This document shows positions 34,872-43,284 of a stretch of DNA of 64,000 nucleotides, piece after piece. Source of the DNA: Saprospiraceae bacterium UBA7687 (GTDB lineage: Bacteria; Bacteroidota; Bacteroidia; Chitinophagales; Saprospiraceae); the NCBI GenBank assembly GCA_002482845.1, contig DLGT01000112.1, positions 113,109 to 177,108 of the forward strand, read 5' to 3'. The first letter of the stretch is position 1. The number at the start of each line of letters is the position of its first letter. The position numbers and the translations under genes were made by a program. The notes beneath the pieces were generated by a model that ran no database searches, was not told the origin of the DNA, and saw only the letters and a list, made by a program, of their open reading frames with translations.

Positions 34872-35876
34872 ATGACTTTCAAAAATATTATATTTTTATT
34901 GTTAGTAACTATGTTGGTTATTTCTTGTGGGAAAGATGAAATAGAAGTAATTGAAAAAGATCAAAAGACCATAATTTGTGAGTCAGACAGATTCATCAAA
35001 CCAATTTTTACAGAAGTGGAAGTGAGTACTGTGAAATATGGCTCAAATATCAATACTGCTGGTTTGCAGCAAGACCTTATGATGGACATTTATCAGCCGA
35101 AAGGTGATGTGCTTGAAAAAAGACCTGTATTAGTACTTGCCTTTGGTGGTAGTTTTATAGCTGGCGATCGAAAACAACTCTCCGATCTAGCCACGGAAAT
35201 GTCTAAACTCGGGTATGTAAGTGTATGTATCGATTATCGTTTATTAAGTTTTAATCAATTTCCTTTCGATTCCATTAAAGCACTTGATATTGCTATAAAA
35301 GCATCTACAGATATGAAAGCGGCTATTAGACATCTTCGTAAAGATGCAGCCACTGAAAATAAATTTAGAATAGATCCTGACTTTATCTTGGCAGGAGGTA
35401 TATCAGCGGGAGCCATTACGGCTATACAAACAGCATATTTTGATGCATCCGACAATAATGAAAGTCACATACAAAATATTATCGCTAATAATGGTGGTAT
35501 AGAAGGAAACTCCGGTGATGCCGAAAACCTTAAATATTCTTCCAAAGTGCAAGGCGTAATAAATATGTCTGGAGCAATTTATAGATTACCGTTCATAGAT
35601 GGTGGAGAGCCGCCTATCATCAGTATTCATGGAGATGCTGACGAAGTTGTGCCTTACGGATACGATGATGTTAAAGTATTTGGCTTCTCTATTATTCCAT
35701 TGTATGGTAGTTCTGAAATAGAAAAAAGAGTTAAAGAAGTAGGAATAAAATCATATTTTGAGACTGTCGTCGGAGGCGGTCATGAAGATATTTACACAGA
35801 AGCAAGTTTTGTAAGTACCTTCGAATCTTTCAGACAAATAGCTTATGGATTTAACAAAGAAATACTTTGCCAATAG
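34872..35876 (+). CDS. Alpha/beta-hydrolase (carboxylesterase-type) lipoprotein
   Basis: This 334-residue protein has a lipoprotein signal (MLVISC, Cys19). The alpha/beta-hydrolase core has an oxyanion-region FGGSFIAGDR, a nucleophile elbow GGISAGA (Ser about 177), an acid-loop HGDADEVVPYGYD (about 253-265) and a His in GGGHEDIY near the C-terminus. This is close to the BD-FAE/esterase-lipase group that often deacetylates or de-esterifies plant or microbial polymers. It would be anchored to the envelope. The natural ester is unknown. It is monocistronic. Confidence 0.9.
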   Translation: MTFKNIIFLLLVTMLVISCGKDEIEVIEKDQKTIICESDRFIKPIFTEVEVSTVKYGSNINTAGLQQDLMMDIYQPKGDVLEKRPVLVLAFGGSFIAGDRKQLSDLATEMSKLGYVSVCIDYRLLSFNQFPFDSIKALDIAIKASTDMKAAIRHLRKDAATENKFRIDPDFILAGGISAGAITAIQTAYFDASDNNESHIQNIIANNGGIEGNSGDAENLKYSSKVQGVINMSGAIYRLPFIDGGEPPIISIHGDADEVVPYGYDDVKVFGFSIIPLYGSSEIEKRVKEVGIKSYFETVVGGGHEDIYTEASFVSTFESFRQIAYGFNKEILCQ

Positions 35877-35925
35877 AGATTTGTAGATTTATTACTATAT
35901 ATTTTTATACTAACGAATGGTTTCT

Positions 35926-35933
35926 TAAATTTG
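35926..35933 (+). promoter_or_regulatory. -7 box (TAAATTTG) deciding the TPR lipoprotein start
   Basis: TAAATTTG matches TAnnTTTG and contains the TTG that would otherwise begin a longer reading at 35931. Transcription would start near 35938, so ATG 35952 is the likely start. Confidence 0.5.
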
Positions 35934-35951
35934 AGCTTTAATAATATTCGC

Positions 35952-36944
35952 ATGCTAAAGCATTTTTTTATCATTTTGATTTACATATTTGTAATAGGTT
36001 GTAAATCAGATAAGACTACAACATCTGTTTCTTCGGGAGACCCTGAAATAGATCAAATAACTGCTGCAATAGAAAAAAATCCAACAGATGCAAAGTTATA
36101 TTTTACTAGAGGACAAAAATATTATGACAAAGCTTCATTTGAAAATGCGATCATAGATATAAAAAAAGCATTGACCATCGATTCTCTAAATCCAGATTAT
36201 TACCATCTTCTTGCAGATTCATACCTAGATTATTATAACAGCAAGGAAGCTGTCAATACCATGAATCAGGTTTTGACGATCTATCCTGAAAGGGTCCCAT
36301 CTTTATTAAAGCTAGCGGAACTAAAATTTATACTTGAAGATTATGACTCTTCTATTCTTACCATCAATGAAGTAGTGCGTATAGATCCTCAAAATGCAGA
36401 AGGTTACTTCATGTTGGGTATGAATTTCAGAGCAATAGGAGAAAAAGAAAGGGCGGTCAATAGTTTTCAGACAGCTGTAGAAATGGATAGTGGACTCACG
36501 GATGCATGGATGATATTAGGAGAAATGCATGAAGAAAAAAAAGACCCAAAAGCATTAAAATATTACGAAAGCGCTATACTCAGCAATCCACAATCTATGC
36601 AGGCTTTACATGCAAAAGCATTTTACCTTCAAAATCATGGAGATGTGCCTCAAGCGCAAGAAATTTATAGAAACATAATCGTTACGGATAAAACATATGC
36701 AGAAGCTTATTTAAATTCTGGACTTCTGTATATGGATGAAGACTCAATAAGTAGAGCTTATGAGCAATTTGATCTTTTGACTAGTGTTGCGCCAACTAAT
36801 TATTTGGGGTTTTATTATCGAGGTATTGTAAATGAAAAGAAAGGAAATAAAGACGCTGCCAAAAAAGATTACGAATCGGCATACAATTTGAACAAAGAAG
36901 ATAAAAGGGTGCAAGACGCACTCAATTCACTTAAAAACCAATAA
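35952..36944 (+). CDS. TPR-repeat lipoprotein
   Basis: ATG 35952 gives 330 residues with a lipoprotein signal (IYIFVIGC, Cys17). About seven tetratricopeptide repeats follow, for example AKLYFTRGQKYYDKASFENAIIDIKKAL, PDYYHLLADSYLDYYNSKEAV and AEGYFMLGMNFRAIGEKERAV. TPR lipoproteins act as scaffolds in envelope complexes. No partner is suggested by the neighbours. The aldo/keto reductase gene follows by 31 bp. Confidence 0.92.
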   Translation: MLKHFFIILIYIFVIGCKSDKTTTSVSSGDPEIDQITAAIEKNPTDAKLYFTRGQKYYDKASFENAIIDIKKALTIDSLNPDYYHLLADSYLDYYNSKEAVNTMNQVLTIYPERVPSLLKLAELKFILEDYDSSILTINEVVRIDPQNAEGYFMLGMNFRAIGEKERAVNSFQTAVEMDSGLTDAWMILGEMHEEKKDPKALKYYESAILSNPQSMQALHAKAFYLQNHGDVPQAQEIYRNIIVTDKTYAEAYLNSGLLYMDEDSISRAYEQFDLLTSVAPTNYLGFYYRGIVNEKKGNKDAAKKDYESAYNLNKEDKRVQDALNSLKNQ

Positions 36945-36975
36945 CAATTTTCATTTACAAACAAATTCAAATAAG

Positions 36976-37848
36976 ATGAGTAATTTTTCTAAAGTAGTAG
37001 CGGGCGTCATCCGATGGGGTAGCTGGGGTGCGAAACTGTCATCTGCAAAGATGGCTGCCATGATAAATTCATGCGTTGAGTACGGTGTTACTACATTTGA
37101 TCATGCCGACATCTATGGAAATTACACTACAGAGCGAGAGTTTGGTGATGCCCTTATCATAAGTGGTATACCAAGAGAACAAGTCCAGTTAATCACAAAA
37201 TGTGGCATCATAAAGCCATGTTCTGAGAAACCAGGCTTCCAAATCTCTCACTACAACACTTCCAAAAGACATATCCTCGAGTCTGTGGAGCAGTCTCTTG
37301 ACAATCTCAATACCGATTATATCGATGTTTTGATGATCAATAGACCAAGTCCTGTGATGAATTATGAGGAAATGGCAGAAGCTTTCCAAATATTGTCAGA
37401 TTCCGGCAAAGTAAAACAATTCGGTGCGGTTAATTTTTCTTCCGCGCAGTTAAGTGCATTTAGTAGATATTTTCCTATCATGTCCAATCAAGTAGAGTTA
37501 TCTATGACTCACCTTGCTCCTTTGCAAGATGGTACTATAGACACTTGTATGGAACATCAGATAGTACCTATGTCTTGGTCACCGCTAGGAGGAGGATCTA
37601 TTTATACCAACACTAAAGCTGGCAAAAAACTGGAGATGAGACTTCAGAAATTGGCTGATAAATATGGTTGGTCTCTTTCTGACATGGCTTTGTTGTTTTT
37701 GATGTATCATCCAGCAGGAATTATTCCAGTGGTGAACTACTCAAAAGCAGACAAAATCAAAGAATCTGTTGAATTGCTTGACGTAGTCATCAGTAATGAG
37801 CAGTGGTTCGAAATACTAATCGCATCTACTGGTGAAGAGCTTCCATAA
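36976..37848 (+). CDS. Aldo/keto reductase
   Basis: This 290-residue (beta/alpha)8 oxidoreductase shows the family tetrad region: DHADIYGNYTTE (Asp, Tyr), LITKCGI (Lys) and QISHYNTSK (His). Active-site and cofactor signatures include YIDVLMINRPSP, FGAVNFSSAQL and PMSWSPLGGGSIY. It resembles the YdhF-like (AKR family 15-like) NADPH-dependent reductases. The substrate is unknown. It may be co-transcribed with the TPR gene, and a hairpin terminator lies 33 bp after its stop. Confidence 0.94.
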   Translation: MSNFSKVVAGVIRWGSWGAKLSSAKMAAMINSCVEYGVTTFDHADIYGNYTTEREFGDALIISGIPREQVQLITKCGIIKPCSEKPGFQISHYNTSKRHILESVEQSLDNLNTDYIDVLMINRPSPVMNYEEMAEAFQILSDSGKVKQFGAVNFSSAQLSAFSRYFPIMSNQVELSMTHLAPLQDGTIDTCMEHQIVPMSWSPLGGGSIYTNTKAGKKLEMRLQKLADKYGWSLSDMALLFLMYHPAGIIPVVNYSKADKIKESVELLDVVISNEQWFEILIASTGEELP

Positions 37849-37880
37849 GGGAGACAAAGTACAAACTGAACATAATGTAC

Positions 37881-37912
37881 AAATGGCTGTTATCCGTGGA
37901 TGACAGCCATTT
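37881..37912 (+). terminator. Hairpin after aldo/keto reductase, overlapping next start codon
   Basis: A perfect 10-bp inverted repeat (AAATGGCTGT / ACAGCCATTT, loop of 12) is followed by TTAT and looks like an intrinsic terminator. It covers the ATG (37900) of the DUF1295 gene, so it might instead sequester that start in the mRNA. Confidence 0.65.
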
Positions 37913-38652
37913 TTATTTCATTTATACTAATCACCACAGTCAATGTACTCGCGTACATTTGGGCATATAAAAATCAAAGCGACCATCTCACAGACATAAG
38001 TTACAGTGCTTGTTTTATTGCCGTTGTTTCGTATTTTCTTTTATTTGAAGGATCACTTTCAATGGGTAGAGTCATACTTTCTTTGATGGTGATATTATGG
38101 GGATTAAGACTGGGTGGCTTTCTATTTTATCGTATACACAATATGGGACGAGATATACGATTTGATACTTTCAGAGATAGTAAATCTGGCTTCCTTAATT
38201 TTTGGTTGTTACAGTCGATCAGTATTTGGATTATAGCATTACCTGCGATGATAGGTCTAACCAAAGAATGGAATGAAATAAACTTACCCGCTTTAATTTT
38301 ATGGATAATCGGTATGACCATTGAGTCAATTGCAGATTGGCAGAAATTTTCTTTTAGATCCAAACATCAACCAATAGGTGCTTTTATTGATTATGGATTA
38401 TATAAGTACATTAGACATCCAAATTATTTGGGGGAAATTTTGGTTTGGGTTTCCATATTTTGGTTTGTTACACCATATCTCAATAGTTTAGAATGGCTTA
38501 CCATAATTAGTCCAATTTGGGTAATAGTATTGTTATTATGGATCAGCGGAATACCTTTGATCGAACTTACAAATGTAGAAAAATACAAAGGAAATACTAA
38601 GTTTGAAGCTTATGTAAAAAGAACATATAGATTAATACCTGGTATTTATTAA
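37900..38652 (+). CDS. DUF1295 membrane protein (steroid-5-alpha-reductase-like)
   Basis: This 250-residue integral membrane protein has about seven TM segments. The family C-terminal signature is Y-K-Y-I-R-H-P-N-Y-L-G-E (about 167-178), with WISGIPLIELTNVEKY following. DUF1295 proteins belong to the isoprenylcysteine methyltransferase/steroid reductase-like group of lipid enzymes; the true substrate is unknown. The only possible ATG near the first TM is at 37900, inside a hairpin. It abuts the convergent exonuclease-family gene with no spacer. Confidence 0.9.
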   Translation: MTAIFISFILITTVNVLAYIWAYKNQSDHLTDISYSACFIAVVSYFLLFEGSLSMGRVILSLMVILWGLRLGGFLFYRIHNMGRDIRFDTFRDSKSGFLNFWLLQSISIWIIALPAMIGLTKEWNEINLPALILWIIGMTIESIADWQKFSFRSKHQPIGAFIDYGLYKYIRHPNYLGEILVWVSIFWFVTPYLNSLEWLTIISPIWVIVLLLWISGIPLIELTNVEKYKGNTKFEAYVKRTYRLIPGIY

Positions 38653-40368
38653 TTACCTATAAAACCGAATACTTCTGAAGCCTGACTTGTCCACTAAACT
38701 GAGAATGTAGATGCTGTTCCTAATTAAAGCATTGGTATTTAATACTTTATAAATTTCTGACTGCTTTACAGTATGTTGCTGAATTATTCGGCCTGTGACA
38801 TCAGATATTATGATTTTTTTACTATTTGAAAAATTTTGATCCATATAAACCGTTAGCTCTTCTCCTTTTTGAGTAAATTTTATATTGCCGTCAGATAGAA
38901 CAACGTCAGAAATATTAGAAATTCCATCTATAAAAAAATCACAAATAACTGGTAAATGATCAGACGCTACCTCTACATCATTAGCTAACAATCCAGACGA
39001 GCTAAGTTCTGCACTATTTAAGCTTGGTGTCCATAAAGAGTATGCATTCTTGAGCTGCATTACAGATCCAGTATAAAATACGTAGTCTAAACGACCTGCA
39101 CTAAAGCTACCATTGGGATTATTCCATGTAAATGTGGAAGGAAGATTGGTGACGATAGGTTTTGCATCCTCTAATGGTGTATCGTCCCAATCAGGATCAA
39201 AATCTACGCCAAACGCAATATTGTTATTAATATCACCTGTTATTATTGTTTGCTGTTGCGCCCTCAATCCGACCAAATTAGTATCTCCACATATTACAAT
39301 TGGGGTATTTTGTGCCACTTGGAAAGGTGAAATTCCGAACCTAACATTTCTAACAAATGCCATCAAATTATCCACCTCTCGTTGACGATCAAAATCATTT
39401 TCACAACATGGAAAATGCACGACTATAAATACAATTTGTTTTGTACCTAGATCGATCAAAAAAGCCCCATTACCATCTATACTACGCTTATCAATGATAG
39501 GATATCGGCTCACTACACGGATATCGGGATTAACTTCTGCGTTGTACCATTTTTCATTTCCTGCTGTGGGAAGATATGTTTGCACCCGATCGGCTGTCTG
39601 TTGTGATGAATAATCATAAATCTCACAAAAACCAATAATATCTGGCTTGGTTGCTTCAAATATCCTCCTAAAGGCACCTTGCGTAAATGGTTCAAACAAA
39701 TTGTCTCTCAACACATTATAACTCATAAAACGCACATGATTAGGCTCTTGTTTGTTGATAGTAAATGTCGGGTAATTGTTTTTTATAGAATTATCAAAGT
39801 TGTATGCATATCCACCGTTTTGATTGGGCGCTCTATCTCCATTAATAGTCTCATCACTGAAGATAACCTTAATACTATTCCCCATTACCGACTCAGCATT
39901 CCCATAGGTAAATCTACGAGTAAGAGACATCTCAAACTTGTCACTTGTTACTGTAGGCAACGTGATAAGGTTGATGTCATTGTGGAAAATCTGTCTATTA
40001 AAGGTAGGACCATAATAAATGCCATTTCTTGCACCAAAAAAATACACAATCTCGGCTCCTATACCATTTTTTGACAACCCGGTATTGGCATTATTATCTG
40101 CGTCAATATACAGTGTGATATTATTTGATGATTGAATATTTATTTCTTTACTCAGGTCGACGTACAGAAATAAATGGTCTTCATCATTGCTTATCTTCAC
40201 ATCACTAAAATCGATTCCTGTAAAACTTGCATCACCTCTTGAGTCGGCATATGATACAATATTGGTTTCACTCCAATCATTAAAATCTTCATCAAGAATA
40301 ACCTGTTGACTAGAAAGTGAAAAAACTGACAAAAAAAATACAAAAAGAATGTATAAAAATCTGAACAT
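38653..40368 (-). CDS. Secreted endonuclease/exonuclease/phosphatase-family protein with T9SS tail
   Basis: ATG 40368 gives 571 residues with a signal peptide (MFRFLYILFVFFLSVFSLSSQ); upstream residues are not signal-like. A beta-sandwich N-domain (about 22-190, DEDFNDWSE...LYIDADNNANTG) resembles carbohydrate-binding/DOMON-like modules. The EEP catalytic domain (about 200-475) shows RFMSYNVLRDN, DIIGFCEIYD, VVHFPCCENDFDRQREVDNL, VICGDTNLVG, RLDYVFYTG and SDHLPVICDF. The C-terminal 80 residues fit a T9SS sorting domain (GRIIQQHTV...SIYILSLVD). The probable role is an extracellular nuclease or phosphodiesterase. Confidence 0.9.
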   Translation of the reverse strand: MFRFLYILFVFFLSVFSLSSQQVILDEDFNDWSETNIVSYADSRGDASFTGIDFSDVKISNDEDHLFLYVDLSKEINIQSSNNITLYIDADNNANTGLSKNGIGAEIVYFFGARNGIYYGPTFNRQIFHNDINLITLPTVTSDKFEMSLTRRFTYGNAESVMGNSIKVIFSDETINGDRAPNQNGGYAYNFDNSIKNNYPTFTINKQEPNHVRFMSYNVLRDNLFEPFTQGAFRRIFEATKPDIIGFCEIYDYSSQQTADRVQTYLPTAGNEKWYNAEVNPDIRVVSRYPIIDKRSIDGNGAFLIDLGTKQIVFIVVHFPCCENDFDRQREVDNLMAFVRNVRFGISPFQVAQNTPIVICGDTNLVGLRAQQQTIITGDINNNIAFGVDFDPDWDDTPLEDAKPIVTNLPSTFTWNNPNGSFSAGRLDYVFYTGSVMQLKNAYSLWTPSLNSAELSSSGLLANDVEVASDHLPVICDFFIDGISNISDVVLSDGNIKFTQKGEELTVYMDQNFSNSKKIIISDVTGRIIQQHTVKQSEIYKVLNTNALIRNSIYILSLVDKSGFRSIRFYR

Positions 40369-40494
40369 GAGGCTATTTGAATGAAAAAGAATGTAAAAGT
40401 AGGATAAAAAACAATGATCTTTGTAGCATGTTTGTTTCTTTGACAGAAACTTTACAAGTTTTAACATTCGATATCTCAAAAATCATAAAAATAA

Positions 40495-41070
40495 ATGTCT
40501 TTACGAATAAAATTTAATTCTGAAACCACATTGTATAAAGGTTGGTCCACGCTCAAAGAATACATCATCGACTACACTCGACGTGATGGAAGAACAGAAC
40601 AACAAACAAGAGAAATTTATGATAGTGGTGATGGTGCAGCTGTATTACTTTACAATCCATCGGCTCAAACGATTCTCCTTATACGACAATTCAGACTACC
40701 TGTTTTGCTAAATGGCCATCCTGACGGATTTATCATAGAATGTTGTGCTGGAATGCTCGACGAGTTAAATCCTGAGCAAGCTATCATCAAGGAAATAGAA
40801 GAAGAAACTGGCTACCAAGTCACAGAAGTAACCAAGATCTATGAAGCATTTGCTACACCAGGCGCACACAAAGAAAAGATCCATTTTTATACCGCAAAGT
40901 ATGATGATAGTATGAAGATTCACAATGGTGGCGGCGATATATCCGAGCAAGAAGATATAGAGATCTTAGAATATGGATACGATCAAATTTCGGATTTATT
41001 AATAAGTGGCGAGATTATAGATGCTAAGACAATTGTACTTTTGCAGTGGGCGGTAATGAAGTTGGTGTGA
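40495..41070 (+). CDS. Nudix hydrolase, NudK-like nucleotide-sugar pyrophosphatase
   Basis: This 191-residue protein has a Nudix box CAGMLDELNPEQAIIKEIEEETGY, in which the catalytic KExxEEETG helix is intact and the first Glu of the consensus is Asn. The upstream VLLYNPSAQTILLIRQFRLP and downstream AFATPGAHKEKIHFYTA and GGGDISEQEDIEIL match the E. coli NudK layout. NudK hydrolyses GDP-mannose and related sugars. The protein is cytosolic, and the gene is divergent from the secreted EEP protein gene. Confidence 0.88.
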   Translation: MSLRIKFNSETTLYKGWSTLKEYIIDYTRRDGRTEQQTREIYDSGDGAAVLLYNPSAQTILLIRQFRLPVLLNGHPDGFIIECCAGMLDELNPEQAIIKEIEEETGYQVTEVTKIYEAFATPGAHKEKIHFYTAKYDDSMKIHNGGGDISEQEDIEILEYGYDQISDLLISGEIIDAKTIVLLQWAVMKLV

Positions 41071-41451
41071 TGAGGGAAATGATATTTAAACTAGGTTTAA
41101 AACAAATACTATTAGAAAGTACTAATTTTATTTTAATTTTTAAAAAATAGATGGTAATATAAATTAAAGTTGGTACTTTTACCACACAACTCTATATTTA
41201 ATGTTATCATTTACCAATTGTGACAAATTATCTCCTGTTTTAGGAAATTCTTTTTGGAATGGCTATAAATATTTCAAAATACTGCAAATCAATATTTATA
41301 AGGGAAAAAATATTTTCATTTTATCAAGGGCAAAGGCGAATTATAGATTCATATATCAAGATGTAAGATTTCATTATAACAAAAGTTATAATGTGGGAAA
41401 ATATGGAGGAGGTAATTTTGTGGTGTTTAATAACATAAAATTTTAGTCCAG
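41071..41451. other. AT-rich intergenic region before the protease cassette
   Basis: This 381-bp stretch is very AT-rich. It contains an open frame of 81 codons (41201-41446) with no signal, domain or plausible composition, which I treat as chance. Its only supported element is a -7 box at 41413-41420. Confidence 0.5.
41413..41420 (+). promoter_or_regulatory. -7 box (TAATTTTG) at the head of the protease cassette
   Basis: TAATTTTG matches TAnnTTTG and lies 31 nt before ATG 41452, the first gene of the six-gene colinear cluster. A -33 element is not clear. It is the only promoter candidate I see for the first genes of the cluster. Confidence 0.4.
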
Positions 41452-42408
41452 ATGTATCGACCTATTTGCTTTAAAATATTAATGATTGTTTTAGTCAACC
41501 CACTATATGTCTTTAGCCAGAATGATCAAAATTCATATGTTAAAAAGATTTTAGAATTAAAAACATCTGAAAATGATGAAAAAGATAAAGTCAGGAGCGA
41601 AGACCCTCTAAAAAGTATTTTTGAAATTACGTTTGTGGGTGAAGGAAATTTACAATCATCATTGACTTCAGGAAGCAAGCTATCACCAAATACGGGATTA
41701 GGGGTCGTATTAAATCGTTTTTGGTTTGAAGATAAGGTGAAAATTAGACAATTTAATCTAGGCCTATCGATTAGTGTAGCAAATACATTTGATACGATAA
41801 GTGCGAAATTAGATAATAATTTGATTTCAAACCAAAGAGATTTTGGATCATTTTTGTTAATTCCTACGAATAACAAACAATCAGCTATTTTATCATCATC
41901 AGTCTATTTTAATAGGTTTAATAGCAAATTGGCAAAAGTATTTTCAGGTGCATCATTTACTTTCTTAGGTGCCAGATCATTGTGGAATATAAATAATACT
42001 GATTATCACATGGCGGCAGTTCAATGGAAACTTGGTGTTTTTCATGATTTTGTACCTGATAAATATAGATATCATAATGGGTATTCTATTATTGTTGGAG
42101 GGAATTTTGGCGGAAGGTACCTTTTAGGGGATATTAACTACAATTCAAACGAAGATAAAAGAATGGAATTCATAAACTCCAAAAAGAAATCCTTTTTTGC
42201 ATTTGAACTATATGCGCAAATAAAAATAAGAAATATAATTGCAGAAGTAAACTTACCTCTTTTTCTTGGTGATGAAGAAGTTCCTGGTTTGACAAAATCA
42301 CAGTTTTTTACTACCATAAGGTTTATCGGTGGATTTCCACTAAAAATTAATAGTTCTGAGAGTACTCAAAAAACTGACCAACCAAATCATAATACATTAG
42401 GAATTTAA
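41452..42408 (+). CDS. Exported beta-rich protein, outer-membrane-like, heading the protease cassette
   Basis: This 318-residue protein has a signal peptide (about 1-22, VNPLYVFSQ). A charged Lys/Glu linker (25-55) precedes alternating beta strands: IFEITFVGEGNLQSSL, FNLGLSISVANTF, GYSIIVGGNFGGRYLLG, FAFELYAQIKIRNIIAEV. The pattern suggests an outer-membrane barrel, but no family is recognised. The last 15 residues are polar. It is the first of six same-strand genes (gaps 37, 97, 49 bp, then overlaps). Its possible role as the outer-membrane part of the system is an inference. Confidence 0.75.
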   Translation: MYRPICFKILMIVLVNPLYVFSQNDQNSYVKKILELKTSENDEKDKVRSEDPLKSIFEITFVGEGNLQSSLTSGSKLSPNTGLGVVLNRFWFEDKVKIRQFNLGLSISVANTFDTISAKLDNNLISNQRDFGSFLLIPTNNKQSAILSSSVYFNRFNSKLAKVFSGASFTFLGARSLWNINNTDYHMAAVQWKLGVFHDFVPDKYRYHNGYSIIVGGNFGGRYLLGDINYNSNEDKRMEFINSKKKSFFAFELYAQIKIRNIIAEVNLPLFLGDEEVPGLTKSQFFTTIRFIGGFPLKINSSESTQKTDQPNHNTLGI

Positions 42409-42445
42409 AATTTGATAATCATATAAAATTTAAAATCAATTCATT

Positions 42446-42772
42446 ATGACAAACATTTATCTCATGGCGGCCATAGGTGCAATAATTCCAGAACTAATTA
42501 AGCTGGTCGAAGGCAAATATAATCCATCTCTACCTACCCATTTTAAAAATCTAAACTTTTGGCTTGCACTTATTGGGCAGATTTTATTGGGTGTATTTAC
42601 GGTATTTCTATTAGAAAAACAGATAACGACCAATGTTGCTGCTGCTGCTTGTGGTTTCGGTGGAAGTACAATTCTCACAAAGATCTTATCATCATTTTCT
42701 CCAAGCCCAAATAGAAAAGGACTTGAACCAATTTCTCAAAATGGTAAAGGTTTTATGTGGTATTGGAAATAA
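42446..42772 (+). CDS. Small multi-TM membrane protein, holin-like
   Basis: This 108-residue protein has no cleavable signal and three hydrophobic stretches: about 5-22 (YLMAAIGAIIPELIKLV), 37-57 (FWLALIGQILLGVFTVFLLE) and 59-80 (TTNVAAAACGFGGSTILTKIL). A polar tail ends in GKGFMWYWK. Size and layout resemble phage holins and small pore-forming effectors, but no named family is recognised. It lies inside the cassette between the exported protein and the small cytosolic protein. It is a candidate membrane effector of the neighbouring caspase-like peptidase (inference). Confidence 0.72.
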   Translation: MTNIYLMAAIGAIIPELIKLVEGKYNPSLPTHFKNLNFWLALIGQILLGVFTVFLLEKQITTNVAAAACGFGGSTILTKILSSFSPSPNRKGLEPISQNGKGFMWYWK

Positions 42773-42869
42773 AACAAAAGATTTTTACTAAAACACAGCT
42801 TCCAAAAGTTGTACCAATTTCTATAATTTTTAACCAATTGATTTTTTAACTTTTTAAATATTTAATATT

Positions 42870-43235
42870 ATGGCAGATCCAAAAAATTTTAATGCAATTA
42901 TTATAGGAAGTAATGTAGATTTTAATGATAGAACGGGTAAAGGGCCAATCGACAAAGTAAGTCCAATAGTTTACCATGATAATGCAGATAATGAAATGAT
43001 AGTATTAAATACTAATCATAAAACTTTCGGGTTCTTAAAAGGTAAGTATATTGGTACCGATCCTTTGAATGCCCATTTGAAAGGGAGAGTTTATAATTTT
43101 AAAATTAGTTTAGATAGTAGCAATACAGCTCTAATATCAAATAATAATTATGTAAGTGCACCGTGTCCAGATTTTTGTAGTGGTGGGGAAAAAGCTTTTA
43201 GATCTAAAAAAATTCGAGTTAATAAACTTAAGTAA
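42870..43235 (+). CDS. Small hypothetical cytosolic protein of the protease cassette
   Basis: This 121-residue protein has no signal peptide or TM segment. It opens with MADPKNFNAIIIGSNVDFNDRTGKG, is beta-rich in the middle (GRVYNFKISLDSSNTALIS), and ends with a Cys pair (CPDFC) and a strongly basic tail (KAFRSKKIRVNKLK). No family is recognised. Its position directly upstream of the caspase-like gene (49 bp) and its loop-rich ends make it a possible substrate or regulator of that peptidase, which is speculative. Confidence 0.68.
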   Translation: MADPKNFNAIIIGSNVDFNDRTGKGPIDKVSPIVYHDNADNEMIVLNTNHKTFGFLKGKYIGTDPLNAHLKGRVYNFKISLDSSNTALISNNNYVSAPCPDFCSGGEKAFRSKKIRVNKLK

Positions 43236-43284
43236 TTAAAAAAATGGATATTATAAGGTTTTTTACATTAAAACATGCAATCAA

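Noticed and set aside
41201..41446. 81-codon open frame before the protease cassette
   Set aside because: No signal, domain or gene-like composition; it contains the -7 box of the next gene and lies in very AT-rich DNA.
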